DNA of 64,000 nt from JAOUGY01 sp963792365 (GCA_963792365.1 CAWBVW010000004.1:248001-312000), one strand, 5' to 3'; counted from the first letter of the stretch, positions 24,089-33,782 are shown. The notes: a model not told the origin generated them from the sequence alone. A program made the numbers and translations.

Positions 24089-24874
24089 ATGGACATCGTC
24101 GACCTGACCGACGAGTACCTCCACGACTACCTCGTATGCCTCGAGGACTGGTCTGACGAGATGAACGAGGCGGGCGACCGCAAAGCCCGGTGGTACGAGA
24201 CGATGCGGGACCGTGGGCTCCGCGTGAAGCTCGCCATCGTCGACGAGCGGCCGATTGGGATGATCCAGTACCTCCCGATCGAGCATTCGATCGCCGAGGG
24301 ACAGAACCTCTACATGATCCTGTGCATTTGGGTGCACGGGTATCGCCAGGGGGTCGGCAACCACCAGGGGCACGGCATCGGTACCGCCTTACTCGAGGCG
24401 GCAGAGGCCGACGCCGCCAGGCTCGGAGCCGACGGGATCGCCGCGTGGGGCGTGTCACTGCCGTTCTGGATGCGAGCGGGCTGGTTCCGGAAGCACGGTT
24501 ATCGCACAGCCGACCGGACCGAAGGGCGGGCCCTGCTCTGGAAGCCTTTCAGCCTCGACGCCCAGCCACCCCACTGGGTCGAGGGCCGGCCGCCCCCCGA
24601 CCCCGTCCCCGGGCAGGTGACGATCGCCGCCTACACATGTGGCTGGTGCCCGGCCAACAACATCGTCTACGAGCGTGCCAAGAGAGTCGCCGACGAAATG
24701 GGAGAGAAGGTGGTGTTCGTCTCCCACGACACGCTGGAGAAAGCCGACATGCGGAGTGAGGGTCACAGCGATGACGTCTTCCTCGACGGCAAGCGCCTGC
24801 AACATGGTCCGCCGCCCTCCTACGAGCGGATCCAGAAACGGGTGGCGCGACAGGTGAAGCGCCTCGACGACTGA
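24089..24874 (+). CDS. GNAT acetyltransferase fused to YoaP-like thioredoxin-fold domain
   Basis: 261 residues. The N-terminal half is a GNAT domain (VKLAIVDERPIGMIQYLPIEH, VGNHQGHGIGTALLEAAEADAARLG, and WMRAGWFRKHGY). From residue ~185 a second domain reads VTIAAYTCGWCPANNIVYERAKRVADEMGEKVVFVSHDT, with a CGWC cysteine pair, and ends FLDGKRLQHGPPPSYERIQKRV. This is the YoaP arrangement. The domain is thioredoxin-like, but its redox role is unproven. The acceptor of the acetyl group is unknown. The gene appears monocistronic. Confidence 0.85.
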   Translation: MDIVDLTDEYLHDYLVCLEDWSDEMNEAGDRKARWYETMRDRGLRVKLAIVDERPIGMIQYLPIEHSIAEGQNLYMILCIWVHGYRQGVGNHQGHGIGTALLEAAEADAARLGADGIAAWGVSLPFWMRAGWFRKHGYRTADRTEGRALLWKPFSLDAQPPHWVEGRPPPDPVPGQVTIAAYTCGWCPANNIVYERAKRVADEMGEKVVFVSHDTLEKADMRSEGHSDDVFLDGKRLQHGPPPSYERIQKRVARQVKRLDD

Positions 24875-24889
24875 GACGCAAGACCGCCG

Positions 24890-26275
24890 TCACGTGCAGA
24901 GGAGTCGGATGACCTTCCCGGTCCTGGGATCGAGCTCCAGCACGTAGTGCCCAGACGCCGATTCGAGGTCCTCGATCTCCTGCGAAGCGGGGCAGTCGAC
25001 CACGACGTCGGGATCCACCTCCAGGCGGAGACCGTCCTCCTCGAGTGTCAACCGTTCTGCGGTGGCAACCGAGAAGCCTTCCGTCTCTGTGAAGAGCGAC
25101 GGCTGTGACTCGTCGAAGAGCGGGCGATACGACATCACCCGGAAGGCGCGGGTGAGACCGCGAGCGTCGACCACCGCTGCCACGAAGCACGGCTGCTGTT
25201 TCGGTTCCTCACCTTCGATCGGGAGGTCGATGCAGATGTCCGGGGTCCACACGCCTCCCGGGAGCACCACTTCGCCGTCGGGATCGAGATTGATCTCGAC
25301 GGGACCGATCTCGTACCCGTCGTCGACCTCCACGCCTCGGTACCACTCGTCGATCTGGATCGAACGAAGCCAGCCGCTCGTCGTGGTCCAGCCGTCGCCG
25401 CGATAGGCGAACCTGAGTTCGGTGTCCGGGCCGGACAGAATGAGTTCGTCCTCCGCTCGTCCGATTGCGACCACGGCATTCATGGCGTCCACGAAAAGGC
25501 GAGCTCGGTCGGTGTTGGTGGAACAGCCGACCATCGAGCTCACCACGTCGCCCATTTCGAAACTTCCAGCCTCGATCGAAACCCAACCTCCGGCGCTGTT
25601 GCAGTCGATGGGGAACGAAGCACTGCCCAGATCGAGCACGAGGTCGATGACATCTCCTTGCGGTATGGCCTCGGTTCCGACCGTGCCGGATGTGAGACGC
25701 CACACACCGTCGAACTCGGTGGAAACCTCGAGAAGCTCGACCGAGATTTCAGCGGGTCCTTCGGGCCCGAGCCAACCGATGAAAGTCGGGTAGCCGAGCG
25801 CCGAGATCTCGACCTGCACACCGGCTGCACCCGAGTCGATCAGACCGGTTGCGAGCTCGAACAGCACCGAGACGTCGGGCATGTCGCCGAGACGACCAGA
25901 GGTCCAGACCATCGCCTCTGCAGGCCCGTCGACGAGTTCGATGGGACACTCACCGCCGCACCGGATCTCGCCCGTGAGCCGGTAGACATCGGGTTCTTTC
26001 GCCGACCACTCCTCCCGCGCTGCTGCCAGTGTCTCGCCCAACACGGCCCGCTCGATCTCATCCGGGTTGGCGGTCTCGTTCGGTGTCTCGGGCTGGGAAG
26101 ACGATTCGGACGGGGGTACCACACTCGTCGTCGTCGCCACCTCGGCGATCTCAGGACCGTCGCTTCCCAGGAGCCATGCCGGCAGGGCGACGGCGGCCAC
26201 TACGACCCCGGCGCCCACGAAACCGAGCCACAAGTTGCGACGCGCCCTCGATCGTCCGCCTATCGGCTCGACCAT
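24890..26275 (-). CDS. Membrane-anchored META/HslJ-like domain protein
   Basis: 461 residues. A single N-terminal transmembrane helix (LWLGFVGAGVVVAAVALPAWLLG, residues 16-38) and a Ser/Thr/Pro linker place the rest outside the cell. Residues ~75-175 (AAREEWSAKEPDVYRLTGEIRC, MPDVSVLFELATGLI) resemble the DUF6174 fold. Residues ~200-300 (IDCNSAGGWVSIEAGSFEMGDVVSSMVGC, FVDAMNAVVAIGRAEDELILSG) follow the META/HslJ pattern. A third beta-rich part ends the protein. Cysteines are paired (CGGEC, C...C), suiting an extracytoplasmic protein. It overlaps the upstream serine hydrolase gene by 16 bp. Function unknown. Confidence 0.65.
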   Translation of the reverse strand: MVEPIGGRSRARRNLWLGFVGAGVVVAAVALPAWLLGSDGPEIAEVATTTSVVPPSESSSQPETPNETANPDEIERAVLGETLAAAREEWSAKEPDVYRLTGEIRCGGECPIELVDGPAEAMVWTSGRLGDMPDVSVLFELATGLIDSGAAGVQVEISALGYPTFIGWLGPEGPAEISVELLEVSTEFDGVWRLTSGTVGTEAIPQGDVIDLVLDLGSASFPIDCNSAGGWVSIEAGSFEMGDVVSSMVGCSTNTDRARLFVDAMNAVVAIGRAEDELILSGPDTELRFAYRGDGWTTTSGWLRSIQIDEWYRGVEVDDGYEIGPVEINLDPDGEVVLPGGVWTPDICIDLPIEGEEPKQQPCFVAAVVDARGLTRAFRVMSYRPLFDESQPSLFTETEGFSVATAERLTLEEDGLRLEVDPDVVVDCPASQEIEDLESASGHYVLELDPRTGKVIRLLCT

Positions 26276-27624
26276 GGCTCGCTCCTCGGCGTTGGTGGCG
26301 TGGCAGGTGCATGTCGGACCGGAGGATCTGCCGGTTGGAAACGGACCTCTTCGCCCGGCGCTCCCGTCGGGATCGTGTCAGGCAGGCTGAACCGAAGACC
26401 CTCGATGTGCTCGAGCAGCTGGAGGGTGGAAGCCGGGTCGACCTGTGTGGGGAACATCGAGACCATCCTGGCGCCGACCCGTCCGACCTGTTCGATGTTC
26501 CACCGGCCTTCGTAGATGCCGGCCACACGATCGGCCATCGATCGATCGAGAGCGGAGTCACCGGACTCGAAGTCACCGGCGATGGCCTTCTTCACCAGAT
26601 TGGCGATGCCGCCGAAGATCTCCCTCGCAGGTCCGTCAATCGAGTTCGTCAGCACGACGATCGCCAACCGATGCTTCTGGTTGACACCCGAATAGGTGAT
26701 GAACCCCGGATAGCCCCCACCATGGGTGACGAAGTCCATCTCACCGTGCTTGGCCAGCTGGAACCCCAGTCCCCATCTCATGGTGGGAGATTCGAACTGC
26801 ACCCGCTGCATCTCCCGCTTGATGCGGTCGGGGAACAGCTCACCGGACTCCAGGAGGTGCGCCCGATACCAGCGCAGCAAGTCGACCACCGACGAGCTGA
26901 AGCCGGTTGCGCTGTTCATGACCCCGGCTCGCACGTGGGCGAACGGCGGACGCTCTCTCCCCGGAAGACGCATCGGATACCCCAATGCGTGGTCGGTCAG
27001 ATCGTCCGGGAGATCGGGCGTCGTGGCACCGAGCCCCAGAGGGGCCAGGATGGTGGCGTCGACGTGCCGCTCGTATCCCATCCCGGTGACCGCCTCGATC
27101 ACCTGGCCGAGAAGCGTGTAACCGATGTTCGAGTATTTGAGCTTTTCGACCGGGGCCAAGACACCCATCCCGTCGTCGACTTGGGCGGCGATCGCCTCGA
27201 TATCGGGAAAGCGGTCGTCGAACCAATGGGTCGTGACACCATCCCTGGTGATTCCGGCCGAGTGGCTCAGCAGCTGCCGGATGGTGACGTACTCCAGCTC
27301 GGGATTCGACCGCGACCGGAACCAGTCGACATGAGTGGACACCGGGTCATCGAGCCGCAGCGTGCCCTCGTGGACCAGAGCGAGGATGGCGGTGGCCGTG
27401 AAGACCTTCGAATGCGAGGCGATCCGGTACCGGGTGCGCTCTGTTGCCGCGATGTGTCGTTCGACGTCGGCGTCGCCGAACCCGGCCGCGTACACGACAT
27501 CGTCGCCGACGCCGATCCCAACTCCGATCGATGGGAGCTCCTGGTACCACTGTTGGAAGCGCAGCCATCCATCGATCAGACCGGACAGCTCGGTGACCCG
27601 TTCCAGCACGTTGTCTGATGCCAT
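26260..27624 (-). CDS. Serine hydrolase, beta-lactamase/penicillin-binding protein class C fold
   Basis: 454 residues. The three serine-hydrolase motifs are present: RIASHSKVFTATAIL gives S-x-x-K near residue 70, LKYSNIGYTLLG gives Y-x-N near residue 163, and FVTHGGGYPGFI gives the HGG variant of KTG near residue 309. There is no signal peptide, which suggests a cytosolic esterase or peptidase of the EstB/LACTB type rather than a beta-lactamase. The C-terminal 130 residues carry an extra lipocalin-like domain. It is the first gene of a pair with the META-domain protein. Confidence 0.85.
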   Translation of the reverse strand: MASDNVLERVTELSGLIDGWLRFQQWYQELPSIGVGIGVGDDVVYAAGFGDADVERHIAATERTRYRIASHSKVFTATAILALVHEGTLRLDDPVSTHVDWFRSRSNPELEYVTIRQLLSHSAGITRDGVTTHWFDDRFPDIEAIAAQVDDGMGVLAPVEKLKYSNIGYTLLGQVIEAVTGMGYERHVDATILAPLGLGATTPDLPDDLTDHALGYPMRLPGRERPPFAHVRAGVMNSATGFSSSVVDLLRWYRAHLLESGELFPDRIKREMQRVQFESPTMRWGLGFQLAKHGEMDFVTHGGGYPGFITYSGVNQKHRLAIVVLTNSIDGPAREIFGGIANLVKKAIAGDFESGDSALDRSMADRVAGIYEGRWNIEQVGRVGARMVSMFPTQVDPASTLQLLEHIEGLRFSLPDTIPTGAPGEEVRFQPADPPVRHAPATPPTPRSEPWSSR

Positions 27625-27699
27625 CCACCGAGGCTACCGACAGATGGCGCTCGCCCTCGCAGCACGGCACCCCTGAGTTCAAAAGACCATTTTGGGGAC

Positions 27700-27728
27700 T
27701 TGCACATATGATGACGTTGTTTTACGAT
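27700..27728 (+). promoter_or_regulatory. Promoter of the type VII-like locus
   Basis: TTGCAC (27700-27705) and TACGAT (27723-27728) are separated by 17 bp, upstream of the WXG100 gene start at 27773, whose ribosome site is GAGAGGAG. Confidence 0.5.
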
Positions 27729-27772
27729 CTTCGCCGACGGGAGTCAATACACGAAGAGAGAGGAGCGACTCC

Positions 27773-28069
27773 ATGTCCGGTTACATCAAGGTCACGCCAG
27801 AACAGCTCCACGACGCTTCGGCAAAGCTGTCGAGTGGAGCATCGGCCATCGAGAGCACCCTGGGGGATCTCTCGAACAGGGTGTCGTCCCTCGGCGCCGA
27901 GTGGGCAGGCCAGGCCTCTGGACGCTTCCAGGAGCTGTACGCCCAGTGGCAACAGGGCGCTCAGCAGCTGCGAGAGGCGCTCATGGGAATCAGCCAGCTG
28001 ACCGCCCAGGCAGGGTCCGCCTACGCCCAGAGCGAAGAGGCGATCGCCGCTTCGTTCGGTCGGGGCTGA
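27773..28069 (+). CDS. WXG100 family type VII secretion effector/chaperone
   Basis: 98 residues, the classic EsxA/ESAT-6 size. The start is ATG 27773. Two helices are joined by the WXG turn, here EWAGQASGRFQEL near residue 43. The heptad pattern of helix one (YIKVTPEQLHDASAKLSSGASAIESTL) and the C-terminal helix (LREALMGISQLTAQAGSAYAQSEEAIAASFG) supports a four-helix dimer. The YxxxE-type export tag would be YAQSEEAI. It lies 8 bp upstream of eccC, so it is the likely substrate. Only one WXG100 gene is present, pointing to a homodimer as in EsxA of Bacillota. Confidence 0.93.
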   Translation: MSGYIKVTPEQLHDASAKLSSGASAIESTLGDLSNRVSSLGAEWAGQASGRFQELYAQWQQGAQQLREALMGISQLTAQAGSAYAQSEEAIAASFGRG

Positions 28070-28077
28070 CTCGCTCC

Positions 28078-31000
28078 ATGATCGACGACCGTCGCGAGTT
28101 CCACCGACCGGCGCGGGTGTATCCCGCGCCGGTCGTGCGCGACGACGTCGACATCCCGGCACCTCCGCAGCCACCGGCAAAGGCCGGCGGAGGCATTCTC
28201 CAGGCGCTGCTGCCGGTCCTCGGCAGCGTCGGCATGTTCGGCTTCGCTCTCATCCTCGGCGACAGCCGCTATCTCGTGATGGCCGGCATCCTCGCCGGGG
28301 CGATGCTGCTCTCTGGGATCGCTGCCCGGGTCAACCAGGTGAGGACCGCGAAGCGAGGGCACGCGGAGCGTTCCGCTCGATACAGGACCGTGATCGCCGA
28401 CGTTCGAACCAGCCTGCTCGAATCCAGCAACCGCCAGAGGAGATGGAGTCGCTCCTCGTATCCCGCCCCGGTCGATCTGTGGTCGGTGGTCGTCGATCGG
28501 CGTCGGGTGTGGGAACGACGGCTCGAACACGACGACTTCATGCGGGTTCGCCTCGGCACCGGTCCGGTCCCGGCTGCACTGGCGCCTCGGCCCGCACGGA
28601 CCCTCGATCCGCTGACCGAACCCGACCCCGAGTTGGTCGCTCTCGTAGACCAAGTGGTGCAGGACTTCGGCACCATCGAGGACGAACCGTCGCTGTTCGA
28701 TCTGGCGGGACTCGGGTGCGTGGCCATCGTGGGCAGGGAGGACGAAGCTCGGCAGCTGGCCCGATCCATCGTGCTCCAACTCTCTGTGTTTCGCGCTCCC
28801 GACGATCTGCGAGTGATCATCTCCCATCCACCAGATGCGATCATCGATTGGACGTGGGCTCTGCGGCTTCCCCACACCGCGGCCGACGGAGGCCGCCTCG
28901 TCACGTCCGACCCCGAAGACCTCGTGACCATCCTCGATCAGGTCGCCGGGCCACGGCTCGCCCACCTGGAGCAGGCGTCCTCGACCATCGGGCCTGCGCA
29001 GCCGGTGAGTTTTCCCGCCGCCGTCGTCGTGCTCGACGACTACCACCCGGACGGCGAGGTGGGAAGACTCGAGCTCATCGACGATCTCCTCGGCAGGGCC
29101 ATAGGGATCGGCCTGACCTTCGTCTGTATCGTCGATCGTCCGAGCGCCGTGCCATCGGTCGCGAACGCCACGATCACCGCGTCAAACGGCAAGGTTCAAG
29201 CTGCCCTCGCACAGCCAGACGCTCCCCGACAGGAGGCGAGCGCCGACGAGGCGTCACTCGCCCTCTGCAGCCAGCTCGCGAGCATGCTGGAGCCGCTCAA
29301 ACTCAGGACCCGGTCCGGCCGGGCGACCACGATCGACTCCGCCGGCCTCTTCGAACTGTTGGACATAGGTGACCCCTCACTCGTCACTCGCGACCTGATG
29401 TGGAAGCGTTGCGATCCGTCCGAGCAGCTCCAGACGCCGATCGGTGTCGCTGAGGACGGCACACCGATCATGCTCGACCTCAAGGAGTCCTCGTCGGGAG
29501 GCATGGGCCCGCACGGCATGCTGATCGGTGCTACCGGCTCCGGGAAGTCGGAACTGTTGAGAACACTGGTGCTGGGCCTGGCTGCCCGGCATGCCCCTGA
29601 GGATCTGGCTTTTGTGTTGGTCGACTTCAAGGGTGGCGCCACCTTCAATCGCCTGGACCGCCTACCCCACTCGACCGGGATGATCACCAATCTGGAACGC
29701 GACCCCTCGCTCGTGGACCGAATGCTGGAGGCCTTGCATGGCGAGCTCGAGCGCAGACAACGGGTGCTGCACGAGGCTGGAGGCTTCGATCGGGCTGACG
29801 AGTATCGCGCCCACCGCCAGGCGCATCCCGAAGCGGGCCTCGACCCACTCCCGGCGCTGGTGGTGGTGGTCGACGAGTTCGGCGAGCTGCTCGCCGCCAA
29901 GCCAGAGTTCTCCGACCTGTTCGCCACGATCGGAAGGGTGGGCAGATCCCTCGGTGTCCACCTGTTGCTCTCTACGCAGCGGCTAGAAGACGGCAGGATC
30001 CGGAAGCTCGAGGGCCACCTCCGCTACCGGCTCTGTCTCCGCACGTTCACGGCAGATGAGTCGATGGCGGTCATCGGCTCCAAGGCAGCCGCCGAACTAC
30101 CACCGATCCCCGGCGTGGGCTACCTGAAGGTCGACGGAGCAATCACGGCATTCAAGGCCGGGCTTGTCAACCGCCCGCTTCGCGGCACCGAACAAACGGA
30201 GATGGAGCACATGATCGGCGCACTCGCCGGCGTGGATGTGGAGTCACGACGAGCTCGGCCCGTGTGGTTGGAACCCCTTCCCCTCGCATGTGAGCTGTCA
30301 CCGCTCACCGCAGGGGTGCACGCACCCGGGGAGAGTGGCTGGCTTCGCTTCCCAGTGGGATGGGAGGACGATCCGCGACGCCAACAGCAGCTTCCCCATG
30401 AGCTCGACTTCACCGGCGCCCGAGGAAACCTGGCAATCGTGGGCGCCCCCAGAACCGGCAAGTCGACGATGCTGCAGACCCTCTTGGCCTCAGCGTCCCT
30501 GACGCACGATCCCGAGGACGTGCAGTTCTATGCCATCGACTTCGGAGGCGGCGGCCTCCATCTCCTCGAAGGGCTTCCACACGTCGGGGCCGTCCTGTCC
30601 CGGAGCCACCGGGCCGAAGTTGCCAAGTTGATCCGACGGCTCCACAGCCTGGCCGAGGAGCGGGCCGAGTCATTCCGCCGACATCGCATCACCGACATGG
30701 CGGCTTACCACGAACTGCGTCGAGAAGGCCGCATCGACGACGAGATGGGCGAGGTGTTCCTCGTGGTCGACAACTGGGGCGCCTTCTGTCAGGAGCAGCC
30801 GCTGGACCTGGTCGAGTCGGCGTTCGACCTGATCGGAAGCGGGCTCCACCACGGGATCCACTTGGTCGTGGCCACACCGCGCTGGCAGGACATCAAGCTT
30901 GCGGTACGCGACCACATCGGTGGCCGGTTCGAGTTTCGCCTCGGCGACGCCATCGATTCGGAGATCGATCGTCCCGCCGCACGATCGCTCCCGGGCGACG

Positions 31001-31920
31001 TTGCGGGACGGGGCCTCGGGATGGGCGCTCGGCAGGTGCAGGTCGCGTTGCCGCGGGCCGACGGCCGACCGGAGCCGGGTTCGATCCCCATCGGGACGGA
31101 GCAACTCGTCTCATTGGCGGAGGAGCGTTGGGGAGGGCGGCGCGGCGCAGCACCGGTACGAGTGCTTCCGAATGTGGTCGCAGTCGGTGAACTCGCCGAG
31201 TCCCCAGAAGTCACGCTCGGGTTGGAGGAGCACAGGCTGGGACCGTGGACGGTCGATCTCTTCGGACCCGACCCGCACATGCTTGTCTTCGGCGACGCCG
31301 AATCCGGCAAGACGAATGTGCTGCAACGTCTCGTCGAGGAGATCTGCGAGCACCACGCACCAGATCAGGTGCAGGTGGCGGTCGTGGACTATCGCCGCCA
31401 GTTGCTGCAGACCGTCCCCGTGTCACATCGGTTGGGAGTTGCCGCATCGGCCGATTCGGCTGCCGTGATCGCCAGCAGGATCAATTCGGATCTGGCGGCT
31501 CGCGTGCTTCCTGACGAGGTCAGCACGTTGCGGCACAGCGTTCCGGCCTTCGTGCTCGTCGTCGACGACTACGACCTGGTGGCCGGTGCCACCGGGAACC
31601 CGCTGAGCCCGCTCATCGATCGAGTGGCCCAAGGTCGCGATCTGGGTTTCCATCTCGTGCTCGCCAGGCGGGTCGGTGGGGTCGCTCGTTCCTCCTTCGA
31701 GCCCCTCTTTCAGCGGGTTCGAGAACTCGGGACCCAGGGTGTCGTACTCAGTGGGGATCCGCAGGAGGGCCCGATACTCGGCGGCGTCAAGGCAGTGCCC
31801 CGCTCCCCAGGACGGGGTGTGTGGGTGAGCCGGGGTCGCACCACAGACGTGCAGGCGGTGCTCTGTGACCCGATCGGAGCCAGTACGGAGGAGATCCGAG
31901 CCATGAGGGGAATGGCATGA
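28078..31920 (+). CDS. eccC: Type VII secretion FtsK/SpoIIIE ATPase, single-chain EccC
   Basis: 1280 residues from ATG 28078. The N-terminus (EFHRPARVYPAPV) is followed by two transmembrane helices around residues 42-85 (LLPVLGSVGMFGFALILGD, LVMAGILAGAMLLSGIAARV). Three FtsK-like ATPase domains follow, with Walker A motifs GATGSGKS (484-491), GAPRTGKS (789-796) and GDAESGKT (1072-1079). Walker B in domain one is complete (ALVVVVDEFGEL); domains two and three have VVDNWG and VVDDYD, lacking the catalytic glutamate. Only the first domain is therefore likely to hydrolyse ATP, as in known EccC. It is the motor that recognises WXG100 proteins. It overlaps the next gene by ATGA. Confidence 0.95.
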   Translation: MIDDRREFHRPARVYPAPVVRDDVDIPAPPQPPAKAGGGILQALLPVLGSVGMFGFALILGDSRYLVMAGILAGAMLLSGIAARVNQVRTAKRGHAERSARYRTVIADVRTSLLESSNRQRRWSRSSYPAPVDLWSVVVDRRRVWERRLEHDDFMRVRLGTGPVPAALAPRPARTLDPLTEPDPELVALVDQVVQDFGTIEDEPSLFDLAGLGCVAIVGREDEARQLARSIVLQLSVFRAPDDLRVIISHPPDAIIDWTWALRLPHTAADGGRLVTSDPEDLVTILDQVAGPRLAHLEQASSTIGPAQPVSFPAAVVVLDDYHPDGEVGRLELIDDLLGRAIGIGLTFVCIVDRPSAVPSVANATITASNGKVQAALAQPDAPRQEASADEASLALCSQLASMLEPLKLRTRSGRATTIDSAGLFELLDIGDPSLVTRDLMWKRCDPSEQLQTPIGVAEDGTPIMLDLKESSSGGMGPHGMLIGATGSGKSELLRTLVLGLAARHAPEDLAFVLVDFKGGATFNRLDRLPHSTGMITNLERDPSLVDRMLEALHGELERRQRVLHEAGGFDRADEYRAHRQAHPEAGLDPLPALVVVVDEFGELLAAKPEFSDLFATIGRVGRSLGVHLLLSTQRLEDGRIRKLEGHLRYRLCLRTFTADESMAVIGSKAAAELPPIPGVGYLKVDGAITAFKAGLVNRPLRGTEQTEMEHMIGALAGVDVESRRARPVWLEPLPLACELSPLTAGVHAPGESGWLRFPVGWEDDPRRQQQLPHELDFTGARGNLAIVGAPRTGKSTMLQTLLASASLTHDPEDVQFYAIDFGGGGLHLLEGLPHVGAVLSRSHRAEVAKLIRRLHSLAEERAESFRRHRITDMAAYHELRREGRIDDEMGEVFLVVDNWGAFCQEQPLDLVESAFDLIGSGLHHGIHLVVATPRWQDIKLAVRDHIGGRFEFRLGDAIDSEIDRPAARSLPGDVAGRGLGMGARQVQVALPRADGRPEPGSIPIGTEQLVSLAEERWGGRRGAAPVRVLPNVVAVGELAESPEVTLGLEEHRLGPWTVDLFGPDPHMLVFGDAESGKTNVLQRLVEEICEHHAPDQVQVAVVDYRRQLLQTVPVSHRLGVAASADSAAVIASRINSDLAARVLPDEVSTLRHSVPAFVLVVDDYDLVAGATGNPLSPLIDRVAQGRDLGFHLVLARRVGGVARSSFEPLFQRVRELGTQGVVLSGDPQEGPILGGVKAVPRSPGRGVWVSRGRTTDVQAVLCDPIGASTEEIRAMRGMA

Positions 31921-33020
31921 GCACGATCAACGTAGAGCTCGTAGGTTCGACGACGCGCACCCACACAGACCTCGCCGACGACATCCCGGTCGAACATCTC
32001 ATGCCATCGATGGTGACCTTGGTCGGTGATGGCTGCCCGGCCGAGGGGCGCTGGCTCGCCTACGTCCCCGGCGGCGTGCGAATCGACCTGAGCGCCACGT
32101 TGACCCAGACGGGACTGAGCGACGGCGACACCGTGTACGTGACCCGCTCGACCCACGCCATCGACCCCGAGCTGCCAGACCCTGTACCGATACGAAATGA
32201 CGACGCATCACCCACGGACCGGACGTCACGGGTGATACCCGACCGCCTCACGACGCGGCAACGCCTCGTCGCGCTCGGGCGCGCGCTCGTGGGATCGAGG
32301 GTCACACCCCGGGCTCTCGGCGGTGGCGCCATGGAACGAGTCACAGACATGTGGAGATGGACCGATCACGGACGTCGCCTCGACTGGATCATCGGGCGCC
32401 CACGCCTCCATCGAACCGTCACCATCGGTGTCATCACGCAGACCGATTCCGGGGCCTCGGCGCACACTGCGGTGGAGGTCGCGACCGCGCTCTCCGCCGC
32501 CCGCGCGGACCGCGTCATCCTGGTCGACGGTGATCCGGAGCGGGCCGGTGTCACGCGACTGACCGGCGTGAGCGCCCGCACGGTGGCGGGTGCCGCGGAC
32601 GGGGTTGACAGTCTGGATGCCCGCTTCGGGAGCGGGACCGTCACCGTGTTGGGTTGTGATCTACGGGCCAGCACCACTCCCGGCTTCGATGTCTACCGCC
32701 GAATGCTCGACCGGATTCGACCGAGCGCCGGCGTGGTGGTGATCGACTGCGGCCCGGTGGGCAGCTCTCGGCTTCTCGACCTCTGCGAGCAGATCGTCCT
32801 CGTCACCCACGGTCCCATCGATCCACGGGTCGAGCGCCGCTTCCGCAACCGCCCGACCGTGATCGCAGCGGCTCGACGTGGAGACGCAGTGGACCTGAGC
32901 CACATCGACCCGAGTTTTCCGACGGCTTTGGGGACCGTGGCGATCGGAGACGCTCACACCGGTCGGGAGCTTGCTGCGATGTTGGCCGACGGCTGGGCAC
33001 GTCTCGGCGCCACGGTCTGA
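31917..33020 (+). CDS. Ubiquitin-fold (YukD/EccD-like) protein fused to degenerate MinD/EspI-like domain
   Basis: 367 residues. Residues 1-80 (INVELVGSTTRTHTDLADDIPVEHLMPSMVTLVG, YVPGGVRIDLSATLTQTGLSDGDTVYVTRS) fit the YukD/EccD N-terminal ubiquitin-like domain. After a linker, residues ~165-367 have the order of a SIMIBI ATPase: VTIGVITQTDSGASAHTAVEVATALSAARADRVILVDGDPERAG, VVVIDCGPVGSS, IVLVTHGP. The deviant Walker A (KGGVGKT) is replaced by QTDSGASAHTA, so nucleotide hydrolysis is unlikely. EccD normally continues into eleven transmembrane helices; none are present here. The gene overlaps eccC and is probably a cytosolic partner of the motor. Confidence 0.8.
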   Translation: MSTINVELVGSTTRTHTDLADDIPVEHLMPSMVTLVGDGCPAEGRWLAYVPGGVRIDLSATLTQTGLSDGDTVYVTRSTHAIDPELPDPVPIRNDDASPTDRTSRVIPDRLTTRQRLVALGRALVGSRVTPRALGGGAMERVTDMWRWTDHGRRLDWIIGRPRLHRTVTIGVITQTDSGASAHTAVEVATALSAARADRVILVDGDPERAGVTRLTGVSARTVAGAADGVDSLDARFGSGTVTVLGCDLRASTTPGFDVYRRMLDRIRPSAGVVVIDCGPVGSSRLLDLCEQIVLVTHGPIDPRVERRFRNRPTVIAAARRGDAVDLSHIDPSFPTALGTVAIGDAHTGRELAAMLADGWARLGATV

Positions 33021-33237
33021 TCGACGCCACGTGAGATACCGCGCCGCCCGTGAGGAGAGGGTGAAGATGCGGGCGGTTGGTGGCCCCCGCCCACACCTTC
33101 ATCCGTCGAACCACCGACCTTTCCCCCTGGAGCCTCGAAAAACCGACCCCCTCGTGGCTCCCCCGTGGTGTGTGGATTCCCCCGGCGACTCAGGTCGTTG
33201 GTTCGAGAAGTATTGGCCCGACCCCACTATCCGGTTC

Positions 33238-33726
33238 TCAGTCGCGGAAGTTGCTGTACTGGAGCGGCAGTTCGAAGTCGAGGCCCTTGAGGAGCGCGAT
33301 CGCCGCTTGGAGATCGTCCCGCTTCTTTCCCTGCACGCGGATCTGTTCGCCCTGGACCTGCGCCTGAACCTTGAGCCCAGAGTCCCGGATCTCCTTCGTG
33401 AGTTTCTTGGCGGCGTCTTGAGGTATTCCCTGGGCGAGTTTCCATTCGGACTTGAAGCGGCCACCCCCCACTTGTTTCGGCTCGCCACCCGAGATCGCCT
33501 TCGGATCGATCTTGCGCTTCACCAGCTTCTCACGGAGCACCTGGTTGGCGGCGTCGAGGCGACCCTCGGCCGAGGACTCGACAACAACGAGATCCTCACC
33601 AGAGATCTCGACCGTGGTGTCGGTTCCCCGGAAATCGAACCGGTTGGCGAACTCCCGAGCCGCCTGATCCACCGCGTTTCGGAGTTCTTGCTTGTCTACT
33701 TCGGAAACAACATCGAACGAAGGCAT
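33238..33726 (-). CDS. yajQ: YajQ family cyclic-di-GMP/nucleotide-binding protein
   Basis: 162 residues, the standard family length. It starts PSFDVVSEVDKQELRNAVDQAAREFANRFDFRGT, has the duplicated alpha/beta repeats VVVESSAEGRLDAANQVLREKLVKRKI and KEIRDSGLKVQAQVQGEQIRV, and ends LDFELPLQYSNFRD, as all YajQ proteins do. Members bind nucleotides and, in Xanthomonas, cyclic di-GMP, and can interact with transcription factors. It is cytosolic and appears monocistronic. A 217-bp gap separates it from the type VII-like locus; I see no gene in that gap. Confidence 0.95.
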   Translation of the reverse strand: MPSFDVVSEVDKQELRNAVDQAAREFANRFDFRGTDTTVEISGEDLVVVESSAEGRLDAANQVLREKLVKRKIDPKAISGGEPKQVGGGRFKSEWKLAQGIPQDAAKKLTKEIRDSGLKVQAQVQGEQIRVQGKKRDDLQAAIALLKGLDFELPLQYSNFRD

Positions 33727-33782
33727 GGCTCAATCGTAGGCCCAGACGACAGGATTCTGAGCACGCCACGGTCGGGTGCGGC

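Noticed and set aside
33021..33237. tRNA-like GGTTCGAGA motif in the gap before yajQ
   Set aside because: No acceptor stem or anticodon arm can be folded around it.
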